Assembly: GCA_917880885.1 (NCBI GenBank)
Contig: OU862928.1
Location: forward strand, 14,837,721 to 14,901,720
Length of the DNA stretch: 64,000 nt
DNA from: Limnephilus marmoratus
Taxonomy: Eukaryota > Arthropoda > Insecta > Trichoptera > Limnephilidae
Direction of reading: 5' to 3'
The notes below the pieces were generated by a model. It had not been told where the DNA came from. It was given only the letters and a program-made list of their open reading frames with translations, and searched no databases. Position 1 is the first letter of the stretch; the number at the start of each line of letters is the position of its first letter. The position numbers and the translations under genes were made by a program. Shown piece after piece: positions 11,249 through 22,937 of the stretch.

Positions 11249-11789
11249 TAAATTTTTATTTTATGTTGACATTCATATATACTGGTATTATATTGGTATT
11301 ACCTTAATATTATTTTTATACAATTTAGTTCAAAAATTGCTTATTTTTTTTTTCTTTGCATTTTCTTTTCTCTACTTTCTTTTTCTTTTTTAATCCATTA
11401 TTTTTTTTTCTTACCCATTTTTTGATTCTCGAGTTGATTAATTCATCGAAATCAATACTAAAATTTCTTGAAATGGTTGAAAAGCATACGTGCTAATAAA
11501 AAAAAAAAAAAAAAACACTTTCTTTTTTTTTTAATGTTCTTTTTATTTCTCTTCTCTGTATTTTTATTTTTTTTTATTGTTAAATATATAATTTACACTT
11601 ATTGTATCTTGTATCTACCATCAAAACCTTAATAGTATTTATAAAGTGTTATATTTAAGTATATGACAATATTATAGTCAACACACTTTGTTCATTTTGA
11701 CTGTTCTAAAATGGGAAAATTGCCTAGTTGGACAGCCAAAGATCATATAAAGTAATATGTAATGTTTTCAAATAAATAAATAAATAAAT
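11249..11789 (+). other. LINE-2 3' UTR and (AAAT)n tail
   Basis: T-rich and A-rich non-coding sequence, including a ~20-bp A-run near 11500. It ends in AAATAAATAAATAAAT, the likely priming tail. Confidence 0.75.
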
Positions 11790-13489
11790 GATATTAAATT
11801 TTAGATTTCATAAATTTGTATTTACTGCCGACATTTGTAAAATGTACCGGCAAATTTTCATTATTCCCAATCATCGTAAATATCAGCACATCCTTTGGCG
11901 CGACTCTCCGAGTGAACCAATGAAAGATTACGAACTTCAAACCATAACCTACGGTTTAACGTCCTCCCCATTTTTGGCCATTTCGACTTTACGTCAATTG
12001 GCCAGGGATAAGAGGGAAAGCTATCCTGCCGCTTCAAGGGCGCTGTTAGAGAATTTTTATGTTGATGACTTGGCAACTGGGGCAGATTCCATTGAATCTG
12101 CTCGACACCTCAAGGAAGAAATTGTAGCCGTTTTAAAATCGGCCAAACTGGAGCTCAGCAAGTGGGCAAGCAATTGTTCAGAATTACTCGAGCATGATTC
12201 TGAATGTCAACAACAACAGTTGAATTTTAACAAAACTCAATCGAATGTTAAAATATTAAGTGTTTTTTTGGAATCCCGAAGAGGATTATTTTTCTTATCA
12301 CATTTCGATACCAAATTCGGCAGTATGTTCGAAGCGGAACATCTTATCAACCCTTGCTCGGATATACGATCCGCTAGGGTGGTTGTCTCCTGTGATCTTC
12401 ACTGCAAAACGGATTATCCAAGAACTTTGGAAATTGAACGTGGACTGGGACACTGAAGTACTACTCCACATCATGTCCACGTGGAACAACTTTGTGGAAC
12501 AACTTCCATTGCTACAACAGTTACAAATTCCACGATACGAATTCCATACGAATCTAGATAGTCATTGTATCCTCGTAGGATTTTGCGATGCATCACAACT
12601 GGGTTATGCAGCCGTGACATATTTAGTTGTTCAAAACCATAATTCTAGCCACTTGCTGATGGCCAAATCCAAGGTTGCACCTTTAAAGTCATTAACAATC
12701 CCTAGATTAGAGTTTTGTGCAGCCGTGCTGCTTTCAAAACTTATAAAATATATATTGTCGTCAGTACATTTTGCCGCGCAAATTGAAAAGGTTATCCTCT
12801 TCACTGACTCGACAATTGTCTTATCTTGGCTTCAAACGCCACCACATTTATTAAAAACTTTCGTCGCAAACCGTGTTGTTCAGATCCTTGATAACACGCC
12901 AAAAGCAATTTGGAAGCATGTTATTTCAGAGGATAACAGTGCTGACTATGGGCCCCGAGGTACCCTTCCTGCTCATTTTGTAGAACATCTATCATGGTTT
13001 TCGGGTCCACCGTGGCTCCGTATCCAGTTGAGGATTGGCCTTCGGCGAGGCTACCATTTATTCCAGCAAGCGAATTGCCAGAAATTCAACCCCTAAAAAA
13101 CCTACAGTTTTTAATATCGAATTAAAATCATCTTCCTTCATAGCGAAGTATTCTTCATTATCAAAATTAAAGAAAGTCATTGCATGGATCCTCAGGTTCA
13201 AAACAAATTGTCTTTCTAATGTTTCCAAAATGGCGAAACAGAGCATAAATCATGCGGCACTCACTCTTCAAGAACTGGACAACGCATTCATGAAGATTAT
13301 AAAACTCGAACAGCAGGTTTATTTTCACAACGATATTATTCTGTTAAGCTCTGACAAAATGTGTTCTTCCGGCCTTCAAAAACTGAAACCTTTTATTGAC
13401 CCTCACGGTATCCTGAGGATGGGCGGTCGGCTAACAAATTCTGCACTCCCATCCGATAGTAAGCATCCCATTTTACTTCCTATGATTAC
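11790..13489 (+). pseudogene. BEL-1 RT/RNase H/integrase start (broken)
   Basis: Continuation of the BEL-1 polyprotein after LINE-2. RT with FTADICKMYRQI, TYGLTSSPF and the catalytic YVDD (NFYVDDLATG, about 12060). A frameshift near 12260, then RNase H (GFCDASQLGYAAV; TDSTIVLSWL) to about 12960. A second frameshift near 13050, then the integrase N-terminus (ILRMGGRLTNSALP...HPILLP) as far as the R1 insertion. In the usual NPAD-type box the sequence reads NSADYGPRG. It cannot give a full product. Confidence 0.8.
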
Positions 13490-13533
13490 TATCACCGTGC
13501 TTGGTCACGTGCCATAGAATCAGAACCATAATC

Positions 13534-14591
13534 ATGGACGGCACAAATAGGCTGAATAAGACCGACAAAAGTTCCATGAACGAGATTTTGGATGATCTTA
13601 TGTCAGACATTACACATCTGATGCTGGAACTCAACACCGCTACGACTAAAAACACAACCATTGAGGACCTACTACACGCGCAAGTGGTAATGAACGGAAA
13701 ACTGGACAAAGCTATCAAGGAGCGCCCGTCCATAACCAACGACCCCGTTTGCCCTCGTTCTTATGCGAATGCTGCCGCTCACTTCCCTGACCTACCTAAC
13801 TCCAAGAAGGTGGTAATAAATGGTTACAAACGACCAATTCCTCCAAAACCTTTGACGGTGCTGGTTTACCCAGACGTACCTGAAGGGAAGACCTCGGAGG
13901 GAACGCAGAAAATCTGGAGAAGGTTATCAACCCCAGGACTGATGACTTCCAATTAGTGCGTATTAGGAAGATCAAAGGCGCGAGAATGGCTCTCCAGGCC
14001 AAAGGGAAAAAAGACCTGGATAACATCATGAAGGCTGGGTCCAAACTTGCTGCAAGTCGTTTGCCCAAAATTGTTATCTACAATGTTCCCAAAGGGGAAC
14101 CGACGGCGGACCAGGCGCTATTTGCAGAGATCTATGCTAACAACTTGGAGGGACATACTACTTTGACATTGGAGGATCACCTCCGCATGATGAGGAGAGT
14201 GTCTCTCTTTGGTAAGAGAGACACCGCCACGATGAACATGGTCCTGACATGCCACCCGGCCGCCAAAAAAGTACTAATAGACAGCGGGATGTGCTTCCTT
14301 GGGTGGAATTCCTGCCGGACTCGCGAATACACTGGGGCCACTAGGTGTTACAAGTGCCATCAATACGGCCATATAAGTAAGAGCTGCTCTCAGAAAAAAG
14401 AATCTTGCCGCCACTGCGCCGCTGTGGGGCATGCTTTTGAGGATTGCCCCAAGAAGGCACTACCCGCTGTCTGCGCCACCTGTACGAGCTTCAAGAAGCC
14501 GGCGGATCACCCGACAGGTGATAGGGATTGTCCCGCTCAAAAAGCCGCTGTGGAGGCAGCGTTCCGCATGACAGATTATGGATCCTCATAA
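13534..14591 (+). pseudogene. R1-like ORF1 (gag-like, zinc knuckles), one frameshift
   Basis: Starts at ATG 13534. The frame ends at 13956, but the protein continues in the next frame from about 13910 (KVINPRTDDFQLVR), so a 1-base change near 13910 broke it. The C-terminus has CYKCHQYGHISKSC, CRHCAAVGHAFEDC and a third CATC...DRDC knuckle, the typical three-knuckle end of R1-clade ORF1. It would package element RNA. Its stop overlaps the ORF2 start. Confidence 0.8.
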
Positions 14592-15736
14592 TCCCCTCTC
14601 CTTAGGTCAGATCAACCTGCAGAGATCCCGGATGGCCACTTAGGAGGTGCTGCGGGTCATGTCTGACCTCAATATTGATATAATGCTCATTCAGGAACAG
14701 TACAGCTGGGAAGGTAAGACCCCAATTAATTTTCCGGGTGCGGTACTCGAAGTTGGCCGCTCACCAGGGGCGGGTGTCCTGGTCAACACCTCGTTGATCA
14801 GTCCCCTCCTTCTGGCTGGTCTTTCTGATGAGTACCAAACCTGTGTATGTATTAGATTTGGCGACACTGAGATCTTTCTGATCTCAGTATACTTTAAATT
14901 TGGGAACCCGGTAGGACCCCACATCCTGAGTCTGACGCACGTGCTCAACGCGCTTAAAGGCCGTAACATAGTTATCGGAGGTGACTTTAATGCACGCTCA
15001 CCATTATGGTTCGATACTAGTGGCTGTAGGACGGAACGATCAGACGCTGTAGAGGACCTGATTGCCGCGCAAGGTCTCAGTATCATGAATGAACAGAGTT
15101 CTTTTTCTACGTTCTCGAACATACGTGGTGAGAGCAACATTGATCTAACTCTTTGCTCTGGATCAGTTGCGACTAGGATTTCAAAGTGGACAGTCCATGA
15201 GTGCGAGATTAATTCGGATCATAGGTTAATTACTTTTACGGTTAGTGTCAGAAAAACTGAAGCTCCAAGATCCTCCTGGAATTTCAACACCACTAGGGCG
15301 AATTGGAATTTTCACCACGCAGCAGCTACGGATCCAGATAATTTGGGGAATTTTTTCAACAGGGCGGTTGTATCTGCTGCCAACTCGTCTTTGGGAAGAT
15401 CAAACCCAAATACTAGTATTAGGACGCCGTGGTGGTCACCTAAGCTGACTTCGCTGAAGGGGGCCTACAAGAGGGCCTACAGGGCGCTGGGGCTGTCCAG
15501 GAGTAGCAACTGTACGGAAGAGGAGACGGTTGCGCTTCAGGCGAGCCTCAGGTCTGCCAGGTCGGCTTTCAAACGGGCCGTTCTCCTAGCGAAACGAGCT
15601 GCTTGGCATAATTGGGTTAAAGACGTGGGTAACGCCAACCCGTGGGAAATCCACAGCGCGATTGCGAAATCCGGTAAAGGCTCTGATCGGTACTTGTCAA
15701 CCGTAATTGGGATCACAGATGGGAGGAACGCTGAGA
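14578..15736 (+). pseudogene. R1-like ORF2, endonuclease part
   Basis: ORF2 probably starts at ATG 14578, overlapping the ORF1 stop by 14 bp (common in R1 elements). A TAG at 14641 interrupts it. From 14647 the endonuclease is open: DIMLIQEQY (catalytic Glu), NIVIGGDFNARSPLWFDT (catalytic Asp/Asn) and INSDHRLITFTV (catalytic Asp-His). It is cut at 15736 by LINE-4, and the RT continues from about 26167. Confidence 0.85.
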
Positions 15737-15935
15737 CGGTGGATAATAATAATATGTTTTTATTAATTTCTTACACATTACAAATTTAGTTTTAATACAT
15801 ATAAGAAATTACGTTATACATATAAATAGTATACAAAAAAAAATAAAAATTTTTACAAATATTTATACATAAAAAAGAAACATCAAGAAATAAATCAATT
15901 TCAAAAAAATTTTCAGGCAGTGGTGAAAGATCTCG

Positions 15936-16930
15936 TCAATGTGGAGAGACTCTTTCAAGAATCGAAAGAATTTCACTTTTGAACCTCTCCTCACTGACGC
16001 TAAACACATCAATCTCGGAGGAGATTTGGTTCAGGAGCAATATACTCCTTCCTACCAGGAGAACCATTGGCAGGTTAGTTATACAGGCAGGAAGATAGAA
16101 TAATCTATGCTGGCATTGTCTAAGATAGTCATCCGGAACATAGAGACTCACGCGCTCCAGAATGGCTGAGTTCTCAATATAGCCACGCAGCAGTCTGAAT
16201 AAGTGGGTAGCAGCGTACCCCTCCCTTCTGAGCTGCAGGGAGTGGAGTCCCAGCATGCCCAGAAGAAAGTTCGTCGGGGAGAGCCATGGATAGTGGCCGT
16301 ACTCCCTCATGTAGAGAAATCTTAGAAACTTTTTTTGAACCCTCTCCAACATGAGGGAGCATCCCACCTCATGAGGATTCCAGATAAGCGAACCACTCTC
16401 CAGCCTACTGCGGACTAGGGAGAAGTATAAAATCCTCAGAGCATGGGTATCCCGAAAAACTCTGACGGTTTGGAGAACAAACCCTAACATTTTTAAGGCC
16501 GACTGGCAAACCCCTTCGATATGAGGACGAAATGTCAGCTTATTTTCATACATAATCCCAAGATCCTTTATATTCGAAATTCGGTTAAGATTATGACCGA
16601 GCATAGTGAACCTGTGGTAGGTGAGACTAAATGCTCTGGTAAAAGTCAGAACAACGCATTTCGAGACATTGAAATGAAGCTGGTTTTGTTGACTCCAATC
16701 TGAAATGTTATCAACATCAATATTTCTTATTAGAAGAAATAATTTTAGATCGTCAGCGAACAACAGAAAGCGAGAAAAACGAATGACTCCAGCAATGTCA
16801 TTAATAAAAATAGAAAAGAGAAGAGGCCCTAAGATCGATCCTTGGGGAACCCGTAAAAAAACAAGAAACTCAGCAGATTGGTAGATTCCGTGGGTGACAA
16901 ATTGCTTTCTGTTCTTGAGGTAATAATTCT
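15936..16930 (-). pseudogene. LINE-4 reverse transcriptase, C-terminal half
   Basis: RT with PQGSILGPLLFSIFINDI, the catalytic LLFADDLKLF, the IKDLGI box, SGSLIWNP and a C-terminal domain of Jockey/RTE-like type. About 330 codons are open. The first residues of the open frame are read from the BEL-2 LTR and are not element sequence. 15737-15935 is the AT-rich 3' UTR. Confidence 0.8.
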
Positions 16931-17358
16931 TGTTAAAAAGAGTGAAGACTACTGCCATCTAGCGGCATATTTTTGTAGCTTATTTTTAGTTGATATTGCA
17001 TTTTACAGATTAGCGACGTAAGACTAAACTAAAACGAAATGTTAGACGGTAAAGTAGATCTCTGGTTTTTATATCGTATAATGTGTTATGGTGACACGAA
17101 AGTGTTGTTTATTTTGATTGTGTTAGAAAACATTATTATAAATAGTCTGCTTTTCTAGTTTAACTCTCTCTTAATTCGTGGATCTCCTATAAACAGCTAG
17201 CATTGTCTAGCAAGTGGTCAAAGTGACCAAATTTAGTGTTTTGTCGGGTCGGGACAAATTATTGTAGCAAATGTGCTTTGTGAATAAAACCAGGAATTCC
17301 TCCATTGAAACCAGATGTTTTTACTTGACGTCCTTCTGCTGAATATCAATTTATAACA
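16931..17358 (+). repeat. BEL-2 5' LTR
   Basis: 428 bp, TG...CA ends. Contains AATAAA (17284-17289) about 70 bp before the end, a plausible poly(A) signal. Followed by TGGTCCTCCAGCCG, the likely primer-binding region, as in BEL-1 (TGGTCC..TACGAGCC). Identical to 23653-24080. Confidence 0.95.
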
Positions 17359-17783
17359 TGGTCCTCCAGCCGCATCTACCTTACGATCGGATTAAGGCAT
17401 TAAAAGGAAACAATAAAATGAACCAGCGAGCTATCCAAAAATCCAGAGAGATGAAAACATGAAGAACAAGGATCGACATCAATATAAGTATCCCCTGCCC
17501 ATTATTTCCTTCTATTCCGTGAATTCCTGTTCAAACAAGTGCTATTTTTTGTGTGTCAATGTACTTATTTAAAAACAAAAAAACTAACTACCCGCAGTGT
17601 AAATGCAAGTCATGCGAATTATTTTAGGTTAATTGTTTTAGAAGATGATTATTGTAAGATTCTGTCATTGTTCATAGCTTGAATTGGTTACTACGGTTTT
17701 CTACGCGATTATTGCACAGAAATTATTTTTTAAGGAACATTTTTAGAATTTGTTGTGTTGAATTATTGTCAAACGTATAAAAA
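17359..17783 (+). other. BEL-2 leader between 5' LTR and gag
   Basis: About 425 bp, non-coding, AT-rich. The gag-pol ATG at 17784 is in AAAAATGGAT context. Confidence 0.8.
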
Positions 17784-20700
17784 ATGGATAATTTAAAATC
17801 GTTGATTAACAAACGCGGAGTGTTGAAAGGTAAACTCACGAGATTTGCGGATTCATTAAACGCATTATCAGTTAACGAAATTAAAATTCGCTATGCGAGA
17901 ATTGAAAAAATAATTGATGATTTCGAAGAGGTCCAGGAACAAATCGAAAGTCTTCCGGATTCCAACGAAATTGATAATAATTTGCAAAGAGAGAATTTTG
18001 AAAATCAATATTATTCAACCTTGGCGACTGCTAAAGGAGCAATTCAGTCTGTAGAGACTCCCAAATTAGAAATCAAGTTACCCAACCTTCAGTTACGAGA
18101 ATTTAACGGAGATCCCAAAAATTGGATTAATTTTCTAGAAACATTTAAGACATTAGTTCATAACAATACTGCCATAAGCAATGTACAGAAGTTTTATTAT
18201 CTGCAATCCTGTTTAAAGGGGAATGCAGCAAAGATCATCGCCAATTTCGAGGTATCAGACCTGAATTATATATCGGCTTTTGAATTGTTGCAGCAGAGGT
18301 TTGCAAATTTGCGAACTACCGTACAAAGACACATCCAAGCTCTGTTTCAACTTAAAGAGATGAAACATGAGGATCCAGTAGCCATGCGTTATCTGATTGA
18401 TGAAACTAATGTAAATTTGAAAGCGTTGCAAAATTTAGGCTTGAAAATCGAACAATGGGATGCTTTAATTATATACGTAATTTCTAATAAATTGGATGCA
18501 AGTTCTAGAAAGCATTGGGAACAAAACCCATTGCAGGATGAGCTACCTATATTACAGGAATTTCTTAAATGTTTGACCTCGCGTGCGCAAGTTTTGGAAT
18601 TAATGTTAAATTCAGATTCGAAAAAAATTCCTACCTACCCGAAAGCAAGTGGTAGCAACAATAATCCCAAAAAGGAATCGGTATTTTTAGCTGCTACCCA
18701 CAATAATTGTATTTGTTGTAATGACAAAAGGCATAAAATATATTTTTGTAAAAAATTTTTAAAATTAAATTCAGGAGAAAGAGCCAACGCAATAAGGAGG
18801 TACCGTGCCTGCTTCAAATGTTTGAGGTTAGGACATACGGCCCCATATTGCAAAATTAATTTAAAATGCAAGCATTGTGATAGCGAGAGCCACAATACGT
18901 TATTGCACAGGGAGATGCATCCGAGCGATGACTCCATGAATAAAGGTGAAGATCACCCAGGAGGTGACTGCCAAATGGATGCTGAACGAGTTTCAGTATC
19001 AAACCATTCAGCTTTAGCGAAGGCTGAAAAAACAATTTTATTGTCGACTGCTATCATTGGGGTAGTAGGTCACAATAATAAAGTGCATGAGGCAAGAGTC
19101 CTAATTGACTCTGGAGCTCAAGCCAATTTTATGTGCGAAAAGTTCGCAATGAAGTTAAATTTGAGATGCGAAAATATAAACAAGCCTGTGTTAGGTATAC
19201 ACAACAATGTTACACATATAAAGAAACGTGTTGCGATAAAAATGAAATCTCTGAGGACAAATTATAATCAAAATATCACTTGTCTAATATTGCAGGAAAT
19301 AACCACAAACCTACCTCAAGCAACAGTGGCCAGAAAAGACTTTAAGCTGCCGCCGGGATTACAAATGGCGGACCCAAATTTCAACGTAGCGGCGCCTATT
19401 GATATCCTGTTAGGCGCTGAGAGCTTTTGGGATATACTACAAGATGATCGGCTGAGATTGGATACCGGACCTACTCTGCAGAGGACTGAATTAGGCTGGG
19501 TTATATCGGGCCCGATCAACATTCATCAGAAAAAAAGGCCAGTACCGCAATTTTGTAGTTTATCAATAAACACATTATCTAATCAGATAGAAAAATTTTG
19601 GAAAATGGAGGAGGTGAATCCTGCGAGATTTCAAAATCACGAGGAGAAGGCGTGTGAAGCGGATTTCGTCGCCACGCACTCTAGAGAGAGCGATGGTAGA
19701 TACGTTGTAAGTCTGCCGCGCCGCCCGTGTGTGAGTCAACTTGGTGACTCGTTAAAGACAGCGGAAAAAAGATTTAAGCATTTAGAAAAGAAATTTTTAA
19801 TAAATCCTGAATTGAAATTGCAATATGTACAATTTATGCAACAATATGAGCAACTAGGTCATATGGAGTTATGTGATAAATGGAGAGGGGATGAGCAATC
19901 CTATTTTTTGCCGCATCACGCGGTCATAAAAGAAGCTAGCACCACGACGAAGGTGCGTGTAGTGTTTGATGGTTCGGCAAAGACGTCGACCGGAATATCC
20001 CTGAACGATGCTCTGATGGTGGGAGCTGTCATTCAAAAGGACTTATACAGCCATTTATTACGTTTCAGAATACATCGATACGTCATGACTGCGGACATCG
20101 AAAAAATGTACCGTCAAATCAACGTATGCGCAGAGGATCGCAGCCTTCAGAAGATTGTATGGCGCGAATCACAAGAAGAGGAACTCCGACATTACAAATT
20201 GAAGACCGTCACATATGGGCTGGGACCTTCCTCCTTCCTAGCAACGAGATGTCTTCGACAAATCGGTATGGATAACAAAGTTAATTTCCCAGTAGCAAGT
20301 CAAGTCATAGAAAATGATTTTTATATGGACGATCTATTGACTGGAGGGGATGACTTGGAAGTTTGTTTCCAGTTAAAGAAACAAATAAGTGATATCTTGC
20401 TGTCCGCAGGGATGACCCTGAGGAAGTGGAGATCAAATATTTTGGAATTGTCATCTGGGCGGAGCCAAGGTGAAATTGCCAAACAGGGCAATTGTGAGAA
20501 AATGATCACTGACAATTCCAAGAATGAAAAAATACTTGGATTAATTTGGAATAATGAATTAGATTACCTGTCATATGAAATTACAAAGCCGTCAGGTAAA
20601 ACGGAGAGCAAGCGTCAAATATTATCGTGCATAGCTTCCACCTTTGATCCTTTAGGACTTTTAGGGCCCATCGTAGTGGTAGCTAAATTAATTATGCAAA

Positions 20701-22937
20701 AATTATGGCAGTCCAAGGCATCGTGGGATGACATACTACCTGATGAAATTTTACTACCTTGGAGGGCTTATCTAGACCAATTATCGCAACTAAATGTGTT
20801 AAAAATCCCGAGAGGAGTTATTAGCGGAACACCAAAGACTATACAATTGCACGGGTTCTGCGACGCCTCTCAGAAAGCTTTCGGAGCATGCGCCTACATC
20901 GTCTCAACAGATTCGGAAGGTAAGAGGCACGCACAGTTAGTTACCTCCAAGTCTAGAGTGGCACCATTAAAGTGTATATCACTACCCAAGTTAGAGTTGT
21001 GTAGTGCATTACTATTGGCCAAGCTAATAAAAAATATCAAGTTGACGCTAAGTATAGAGGAATCGGCCACCTATTACTGGTGCGATTCAACAATAGCGTT
21101 GTGCTGGTTGAGAGGACAACCAGCTCGTTGGAACACCTTCGTGGCAAACCGAGTCGCTGAGATACAGGAAATCAGCGATCCAACCCAGTGGCGGCACGTA
21201 TCATCGTCAGAAAATGCTGCGGATATACTGTCCCGAGGTACCACAGCTGAAAGGTTAGTCAGCACGTCAATATGGTGGAAGGGGCCAAGCTGGTTGACGG
21301 AAGATGTCAGCACTTGGCCAGTATCCAAGATGTCATGTTTGGATCCCCCGGAAATAAAAAGTAAAAATGTACTACTGGTAACTGATACTCAAGAATGGGA
21401 TATTTTCGAAAAATTCTCATCGCTAACCAAATTAAAAAGAGTAATCGCTCAAGGTTTAAGATTTATAAATAATTGTCGCAACCCTAAGGATAAAACGTAT
21501 GGCAATTTAACTGTCTCCGAGCTGGAAGCAGCTTTAAAATGTCTACTGAAATCATCGCAAGAACATTCCTTCAAAAGAGAATTGAAGGACCTAAAGAAGC
21601 ATGGGTTAGTAAACAAAAACAGTAGATTGAAAGCTCTCAATCCCTGTTTAATGGATGGTTTAATTTGTGCAAGTGGACGATTGAAATTAGCTACTTATTT
21701 ATCGCATCATCAAAGGCACCCTGTAATATTACCACCGTCACATAAGCTAACTGAACTTATTATACGTAATTATCATTATGAACATTTACATGCAGGTCCC
21801 CAAGCGCTGTTATCGGAAATACGCTTGAAATATTGGCCGATATTTGGGAGAAACACTGTTAAGCGTATCCTACATAAGTGTGTTGTATGTTTTAGATACC
21901 GACCTCAGGTTTGCCGGCAGATCATGGGAGACCTTCCAGTTGAGAGAATCACTCCCAGTCTACCGTTCTCTGTCACAGGTGTCGACTTTGCCGGACCGAT
22001 AGACACGAAGGCTGGAGCGCTGAGAAAATCTCCGCTCATTAAATCGTATCTTTGCATATTTGTTTGTTTTTCTACCAAAGCGGTTCATTTGGAACTCGTA
22101 ACAGATTTATCAAGCGATGCTTTTTTAAATTGTTTAAAGAGGTTCATTGCCCGTAGGGGTCAACCGGAAAAAATATTTTCTGACAATGCAACCACTTTCA
22201 GAGGAGCTTCCAATAAGCTCAAAGAACTATATGCCAGTCTAAGATTGAACAATGACAAAATCCATAGGTTTTTAGCTGATAAGGGAATATCTTGGAGTTT
22301 CATACCGCCTAGGGCGCCGAACCACGGGGGGCTGTGGGAGGCCGCCGTCAAGTCCACCAAGTTTCATTTATATCGAATTACTAAAAATAACCCATTGCAG
22401 TTTGAATTATTGTATACTTTGCTTTGTCAGATAGAGGCTTGTTTGAACTCCCGTCCCTTAACTTCCCTGTCTGATGACGTAGACGACCTTCTCCCTCTAA
22501 CCCCCAACCATTTCCTTATGGGTAGGGATGCTTCGGTTATTCCCGAGTTGGATGTCCGCGAGCTCCCGGAGAACAGACTAAGCAAATATCAAAAATTAAA
22601 CGCTCTAATTCAAAATTTCTGGTTCAGATGGAAACGAGATTACCTTGCTGAGCTGCAAAAACGGACCAAATGGCAGGCCAACAACCAAAAGGCCATAAAG
22701 AAGGACGATCTGGTAATCCTGATGGAAGACAATTTGCCTCCTGCATTATGGAAGATGGCGCGCATAGTAACTACTCATCCAGGCCCGGATGGAGTAGTGA
22801 GGGTAGTTACCCTCAAAACAGCACAAGGCACTTTTGTGAGACCCATCACAAAAATATGTTTGATGCCAATAGAATCAAACTTGGATCCAAATTTCCCGAC
22901 CCGGCAAACCACTGACCTTCCCAAGGTCACAGCCTAA
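17784..22937 (+). CDS. BEL-2 gag-pol polyprotein
   Basis: 1717 codons, no interruption. In order: coiled N-terminus; DUF1759 gag domain (~90-270); CCHC-type knuckles (~310-375, CFKCLRLGHTAPYC); aspartic protease with Asp-Ser-Gly (~438, LIDSGAQ); RT with TADIEKMYRQI and catalytic YMDD (~847); RNase H (~1023, FCDAS; DSTIALCWL); integrase HHCC finger (~1330-1370) and D,D,E core (VDFAG ~1399, FSDNATTF ~1465, GGLWEAAVK ~1515); and a DUF5641-type C-terminus (~1610-1700). All catalytic motifs expected of a BEL/Pao polyprotein are visible. It makes particles, copies the RNA and integrates the cDNA. Confidence 0.95.
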   Translation: MDNLKSLINKRGVLKGKLTRFADSLNALSVNEIKIRYARIEKIIDDFEEVQEQIESLPDSNEIDNNLQRENFENQYYSTLATAKGAIQSVETPKLEIKLPNLQLREFNGDPKNWINFLETFKTLVHNNTAISNVQKFYYLQSCLKGNAAKIIANFEVSDLNYISAFELLQQRFANLRTTVQRHIQALFQLKEMKHEDPVAMRYLIDETNVNLKALQNLGLKIEQWDALIIYVISNKLDASSRKHWEQNPLQDELPILQEFLKCLTSRAQVLELMLNSDSKKIPTYPKASGSNNNPKKESVFLAATHNNCICCNDKRHKIYFCKKFLKLNSGERANAIRRYRACFKCLRLGHTAPYCKINLKCKHCDSESHNTLLHREMHPSDDSMNKGEDHPGGDCQMDAERVSVSNHSALAKAEKTILLSTAIIGVVGHNNKVHEARVLIDSGAQANFMCEKFAMKLNLRCENINKPVLGIHNNVTHIKKRVAIKMKSLRTNYNQNITCLILQEITTNLPQATVARKDFKLPPGLQMADPNFNVAAPIDILLGAESFWDILQDDRLRLDTGPTLQRTELGWVISGPINIHQKKRPVPQFCSLSINTLSNQIEKFWKMEEVNPARFQNHEEKACEADFVATHSRESDGRYVVSLPRRPCVSQLGDSLKTAEKRFKHLEKKFLINPELKLQYVQFMQQYEQLGHMELCDKWRGDEQSYFLPHHAVIKEASTTTKVRVVFDGSAKTSTGISLNDALMVGAVIQKDLYSHLLRFRIHRYVMTADIEKMYRQINVCAEDRSLQKIVWRESQEEELRHYKLKTVTYGLGPSSFLATRCLRQIGMDNKVNFPVASQVIENDFYMDDLLTGGDDLEVCFQLKKQISDILLSAGMTLRKWRSNILELSSGRSQGEIAKQGNCEKMITDNSKNEKILGLIWNNELDYLSYEITKPSGKTESKRQILSCIASTFDPLGLLGPIVVVAKLIMQKLWQSKASWDDILPDEILLPWRAYLDQLSQLNVLKIPRGVISGTPKTIQLHGFCDASQKAFGACAYIVSTDSEGKRHAQLVTSKSRVAPLKCISLPKLELCSALLLAKLIKNIKLTLSIEESATYYWCDSTIALCWLRGQPARWNTFVANRVAEIQEISDPTQWRHVSSSENAADILSRGTTAERLVSTSIWWKGPSWLTEDVSTWPVSKMSCLDPPEIKSKNVLLVTDTQEWDIFEKFSSLTKLKRVIAQGLRFINNCRNPKDKTYGNLTVSELEAALKCLLKSSQEHSFKRELKDLKKHGLVNKNSRLKALNPCLMDGLICASGRLKLATYLSHHQRHPVILPPSHKLTELIIRNYHYEHLHAGPQALLSEIRLKYWPIFGRNTVKRILHKCVVCFRYRPQVCRQIMGDLPVERITPSLPFSVTGVDFAGPIDTKAGALRKSPLIKSYLCIFVCFSTKAVHLELVTDLSSDAFLNCLKRFIARRGQPEKIFSDNATTFRGASNKLKELYASLRLNNDKIHRFLADKGISWSFIPPRAPNHGGLWEAAVKSTKFHLYRITKNNPLQFELLYTLLCQIEACLNSRPLTSLSDDVDDLLPLTPNHFLMGRDASVIPELDVRELPENRLSKYQKLNALIQNFWFRWKRDYLAELQKRTKWQANNQKAIKKDDLVILMEDNLPPALWKMARIVTTHPGPDGVVRVVTLKTAQGTFVRPITKICLMPIESNLDPNFPTRQTTDLPKVTA

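Larger units (their letters stand above)
7288..11789 (+). mobile_element. LINE-2: Jockey/CR1-type retrotransposon in BEL-1
   Basis: Inserted in the BEL-1 RT: the left flank ends ...CAAACAGAAAT and the right flank resumes GATATTAAATTTTAG, rejoining the RT frame. It has ORF1 (7662-8816), an RT ORF, a T/A-rich 3' UTR and an (AAAT)n tail ending at 11789. The tail merges with the possible target duplication, so the duplication is ambiguous. The endonuclease domain of ORF2 is missing. Confidence 0.85.
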
